From the NCBI GenBank assembly GCA_037954325.1, contig JBBMNZ010000021.1, forward strand, positions 8,253,616-8,317,615: 64,000 nt of DNA. Reading direction: 5' to 3'. The position numbers and the translations under genes were made by a program. This document shows positions 59,549 through 64,000 of the stretch, piece after piece. The stretch comes from Fistularia commersonii. Taxonomy: Eukaryota > Chordata > Actinopteri > Syngnathiformes > Fistulariidae. The notes beneath the pieces are model-generated. The model was not told the DNA's origin, did no database searches, and saw only the letters and a list, made by a program, of their open reading frames with translations. The stretch's first letter is position 1, and each line of letters begins with the position of its first letter.

Positions 59549-59644
59549 AGAGAGGGAGAGCGAAAGGGACAGAGAAGGAGAGGGGGAAGGAGAGAAAGAG
59601 GGAAAGTGAGAGGGAGAAGGAGGGGGAGAGGGAAGGGAAAAGGG
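59547..59644 (+). repeat. Polypurine tract, about 98 bp
   Basis: Almost all A or G on the plus strand (GAGAGAGGGAGAG-type) with a few C/T interruptions. On the minus strand it forms the pyrimidine tract before the candidate acceptor. Confidence 0.9.
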
Positions 59645-61504
59645 CATATAAGATGGAAGGTGTTTGAAAATTTTGTACTTTTCCCTCATTTACTAGGCAT
59701 CCCTTTCTCTTTGAAGATGAGACTACAGCAAAGGATAGGACCTATTGATTTATTAAAATGGGTTGCCAACTTCTTGAAATGTAATAGAAAAATGGACAAT
59801 GTTGGAATTGATGACAAGTGCTTACGGAGAGCTTATAGGTAAAACATATTTGATTCACATTTTTTTTTAAACAACATATACTAAGAATGTATGATTTTTT
59901 TTATGCCCACACCCAGGTTTTATTATTTTTGTCACATTTAATAGCATAGCTTTTGGTTGCAGTTTCAGCAGCAGAAGATCTTAAATATGACAAACCTATT
60001 TCCTGACACATCTTGCTCTTATGAAACTGTTTGTGAGGTAATTCAAAAAAAATAAAAAAATATGCCAGAAAATTTATTCTGACGTTAATGCCCTAGGAGT
60101 CAATAAAACCTATATCACAGTACCTCTCATCACACTCCACATCCTGAGAGGTGGGAATTAGGGAAAAAAAAGTGAAATATGGTGGATGATCAAGGTTATT
60201 GCCAATTTCCAGTGGTTGGTTTTGATTTACAATCTAGGTTTAGCCCATAGAAAAGAAGTTGTAAGGAAACACTGAGCACTTGTAAGGTTGGTGACATAAA
60301 GATTTCTTTCTCCTGCATAACTGCAAAATTGGTACATACTTGTGACTCAGAGACTGTGTAATATAATGAAAAATGATACTACAAAAGGCATTGATATTAG
60401 CAAATTTTAGATACCTGTTATACTATCCAACAGGGATGGTCATCACCTCACCCCCCTCCCCAGTTATACCCTTCTTTAAGCTCGTTTAGCCCATATTGAC
60501 CACTCAGTGTGTGGCCTTTTAAAATATCATGCTGCCATTCACTTGATTAATGTTATGGACAAAGGGTGCATGGTCTAAGCCATTTTTCAAATGACCTTAA
60601 ATTGTTCTGACCATTATTATGATCGTAATGTAAAATATGTCTTAAGCACTTTTTTAATGGTTTCCAAAACCGTGAACATCCTTGTGCACCAACTGAAAAT
60701 GACCGCACCAACTCTTACAAACACTGGAGTGGAAAGAAATACTGCTTTGTTGTGTGAAATTGCAGAAAAAGAAAAAAGAATAGATGAAAATGTTTCCTAT
60801 ACTTTCTACCTTTTCCCTAGACTTTCTGTTAGACAGATTCAGAAAATGCATGGGATCTGCATGTGTCCATTGATTGGTGGCACGGTGTTCTAGACCTTGT
60901 AGTAGTAATAGTAATCAGTAACTTGCCAATCACAAGGAACCCACAGAAAACCAATTTGTAGACATGAAATGAAAGCATAATTTATGGAACCTCTTTCATA
61001 AAAACAAATTTCAGTTAACTTAGTGCTGGATTGAGGTTTACTTCAACCTCATGGTTGAGACCATCAGAGCATTTCTAAAAGGTTATCTGAGGTCATCAAT
61101 CCCGTAAGAAAACATTAAAGGTTCAAAAATATAAGGAATAATATGAATTGTATGAAGTCGGACAATGTATTTTTTTCAAAACATATACATGTATAAATTC
61201 AGTTTGTCCAATTTGAAAGTGCCAATACTGGAGTCAAACAAGATAAACCACGGGATTCAACCATTTTTAACTCTGCCACTGTCCCTTTTAACAGATTTTC
61301 GACTAGCTCTGATTCATTTGTCCCGAACATTTAGATATTTTCTTCTAACCAAATCCTTAACATCACTGATGACATTTGTGCAAAATGCAGAAACAGGCAA
61401 TAAATATATTGGATCAAGACATTTGTGATCATGGGCTGACACATTACCAACATTTAAAATAAAAGATTTTGTGTGAACCAGAAGGGAAAAGTAAAGACAT
61501 TACT
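59645..61504. other. No gene recognised
   Basis: AT-rich DNA with short A-runs. No recognised family. Confidence 0.5.
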
Positions 61505-61597
61505 TTAACCCTCTCAGGCTCAAATTAAGTTGTAGTTGCAGGAAAAATCTGATATTTGGCTGTTGCAAATCTGCAACATCTGCCTGGAGAGGGTTAA
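61505..61597. mobile_element. piggyBac-like MITE, 85 bp, flanked by TTAA
   Basis: TTAA (61505-61508) is followed by CCCTCTCAGGC. The right side has GCCTGGAGAGGG (61582-61593) followed by TTAA (61594-61597). The ends are inverted repeats differing by one base insertion, and the TTAA duplication is the known target site of piggyBac transposases. The interior has a small palindrome (GTTGCAAATCTGCAAC). It is far too short to encode protein, so it is non-autonomous. Confidence 0.7.
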
Positions 61598-61653
61598 GAA
61601 CTTTGATATATTTAAAAGACAGCATCTTCAGAATTTGAAAGAAAAACTTGCGA

Positions 61654-61674
61654 TTTTTTTTTTTTTTTTTTTTT
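61654..61674. repeat. Poly(T) tract
   Basis: 21 consecutive T. Confidence 0.97.
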
Positions 61675-61997
61675 GGCATGATCCAACCCATTCATCCTGT
61701 CCTTCATGAAGTTAGTAACCACATGACATCAAATTGTCAGTGACTGTCAGTTATATCAGCAGTCTCACAGCAAACATTTTGTTAGGTAAATATGTCACCA
61801 CCTGCTGTTAATAAAAGCCTTGAGGCACTTTGTGTCTTTCCTTCCTATTTGTGCATTTCTCAGCAAGATACTCTTGGAGAAAGTTGCTGAGGTTCAGTCA
61901 ATAGGTCAGTTATCACAAACACATTTTCTAACACCCATATTTTCACTTCAGTTGCTCTAGATTTCTCTGCAGCTCCCCCCTCCTCTCTGTATCACTT

Positions 61998-61999
<2 letters not shown>

Positions 62000-62079
<80 letters not shown>
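62000..62079. repeat. (CA)n microsatellite, longest of the window
   Basis: About 39-40 uninterrupted CA units. Confidence 0.98.
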
Positions 62080-62081
<2 letters not shown>

Positions 62082-64000
62082 CCAGAAGCAGACTTAAGGC
62101 TCACTAAACTACGAACGTTAACAATTTTCTGTAGCGGGCCAGTACCAGCCAATCCCAAACGACCGCTGAGATTAGAAGACGCAAGGTGAAACTGAGAGCT
62201 TCATTAAATAGCAGCCTGAGTCAGCAGCAGGCGCAGCAGCAGGCCTGACTGGAGTGTGTACTGCATGTGGGTGTGTGTTTGTGTGTGTCTGTGTGTGCGT
62301 TAAAGTAAGGAGAGTTGGTGACAAAAACTGCCCAAATATAAGATGTCTGCAATCATGCCTGCATTTGGCTCGTGGGACAGATGTGGCTTTCTCATATGGG
62401 GGCAATTAGCTGAGCCAGGCTCTGGATGGTCAGCAAGGGAAGGAAAACCTCATGATCATGCAGATTATGTATGTTCTTGTGCAAACACTCCGTCTTGCCT
62501 TCTTTTATCCCTCCTTTGTCTTTCTATACATCCATTTAATCCTCATGTGCAGACTTCCCGCTCTGTACCCAATGGCTTTGGACCCTATGTGACACGCCAG
62601 AGAAAATCACATAGGAATAGAAAGCCATAAAACACAGCAGCGAATGATGCGGATAGCAGGGGGTAAACTTTGCTCTATGCAACCGATATCCCGTTAGTGT
62701 GTGTGTGTGCTCACTAGTGTGCCGATCTCTTACTTCATTCCTTTTAACAACCTCAGCTTGTCTGACAGCTTACAAGGCCCTGCAGAGAATTTACAACATT
62801 GCTGAGACACTTTTCTCTGCTCCAAACCCTCTCCATCGCTTGTGCACCAATCCTCTTCCACACCCTCAACCTATACTCACCCCCTACCTATTCCCCAAGC
62901 AGAGTCTATATCTTCTTTTGGTGGTGTGTAATTACTAAGTGTTGTTTCACAAGCAAGTGCAGAGATGAGACAGATGAAAAAACAGCCTGCAGACTCTCTG
63001 AATTATTAATTGGCTGAAAATGGATGAGTCAACATTAACAGAGTGAGGGAACAAGAGGGAAAGAGGAAGTAGAGCAGCCCACATACATCTACAAATACAC
63101 TCATGGATGGGTAGCTACTGGTCAGAGGAATGTCATATACAGCGATATGCATGAGGCAGCCATGTGAGAGCTGCATGGAAGTTAGAAAATTATTTTGGAC
63201 AATAATAGAGACAAAGATAAAGTAACAACAGTTACAGTACAGCACAGTGTTTTGATCAACATGGTTATATTTGTAAATTTTCACTACCACTGTTTGGCAC
63301 ATTCAGTAGAACGGTCTCCAATAGTGAGTTGTATATATACTCCAAATCTAATGTATTGATTTCTTGTGGATTGATGATGATCACGACAAAATCACTTGTA
63401 ATTTTAACTGTTCTTTCTTTAGTCTTCTGACTGAAATATCCATACAGTTGCAGTGCACAGCTTTAACAGACTGTGTTTGCCATTTTTTCACAATCAGCTT
63501 GAAAAGAAAACATTAAAAAGAAAAAAACAACTGGAGACAAAATTGACCCAAAAATTATATTAGGAACTCATGTCAGAGATAATATCATTATAATATCATA
63601 ATATCATTATCCATAATACTGTACTGCTAATGTATATCAAAGTTGGTTCATAGCACGGTTGTCACAAGACAGTATTGGGGTCATGACAACAACTAAAATT
63701 TTGCTACAAAATGTAAGTAATGGCCATATTTAATAGTCTTGCAACAGTTTAGTGAGGCTTTTTTTTTCAATGTATTAAATGAATATGACGAACTTTATAA
63801 TGTATTGTGAACATTTTCGTTCAGTTTATGGATAACATGGTCTAGTTTGTGGTTCTAATTTCCTGGCATACAGGGTACAGTCATTCGGATAATGACCAAG
63901 ATTTTAGATGATACAAAGACTCTGCACATGACTTTTGCCTGGATGTTATCCCTTATGACATACCATTGATGAAATCAGCAACTATAGATAGGAATTATCT
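62080..64000. other. No gene recognised
   Basis: Unique-looking DNA with short GT tracts near 62265-62295 and 62698-62710. No exon or repeat family recognised. Confidence 0.45.

Noticed and set aside
1..64000. CRISPR arrays, bacterial operons, phage genes
   Set aside because: No regularly spaced repeats with unique spacers, no dense coding. The content is that of a vertebrate chromosome.

Overview
The window looks like noncoding DNA from a ray-finned (teleost) fish nuclear chromosome. The base composition is AT-rich. There are many long (CA)n/(GT)n microsatellites and no bacterial-style gene packing. The mobile-element remnants are ones I recognise from fish genomes: RTE-type LINE ends with a 3' end reading CCCCTGAAGGGAAAA, a Rex3-like LINE end with a GATG tail, an L2/Rex1-like LINE end, a tRNA-derived SINE, chromodomain Gypsy LTR elements, hAT transposons and a piggyBac-like miniature element. 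Species cannot be named from this sequence. All family names rest on remembered family features, not on a database search.

No complete host protein-coding gene is visible. The long stretches between repeats are probably intronic or intergenic. Two places may belong to a host gene. One is a small CpG island at about 12181-12540, which looks like a promoter or 5' exon. The other is a short GC3-rich, splice-site-flanked segment at about 59471-59548, which could be a micro-exon on either strand. No tRNA, rRNA or CRISPR array was seen.

Layout: 1-425 is an RTE LINE end, followed by mostly unique DNA to 8.4 kb. A possible Gypsy 5' remnant lies at 8.5-9.4 kb and a reversed SINE at 9.6 kb. The CpG island at 12.2-12.5 kb sits between the arms of a perfect 33-bp inverted repeat, followed by two reversed RTE ends. 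At 15.8-17.9 kb there is a cluster of a Rex3-like end, unidentified GC-richer DNA, and a second LINE whose reading frame is split by a reversed LINE-tail insertion. An L2-like LINE end lies at 21.3-22.1 kb and another RTE end at 22.8 kb. From 23.9 to 30.5 kb is a dense retrotransposon nest: a minus-strand Gypsy with 5' LTR, primer-binding site, gag and part of pol; a hAT fragment abutting its LTR; and a plus-strand Gypsy pol with integrase and chromodomain, interrupted by a reversed RTE piece. RTE copies at 35.3-36.1 kb and 38.7-40.5 kb (the latter keeping both ends) and a SINE at 37.2 kb follow. Two related hAT elements lie at 43.9-44.5 kb and 54.4-55.5 kb, and a piggyBac-like MITE at 61.5 kb.

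All element-coding regions are broken by stops, frameshifts or deletions, so none looks autonomous. I found no convincing undescribed biological system. The most useful leads are the inverted repeat around the CpG island, the possible micro-exon, the GC-rich insert that distinguishes the two hAT copies, and the 85-bp TTAA-flanked MITE.
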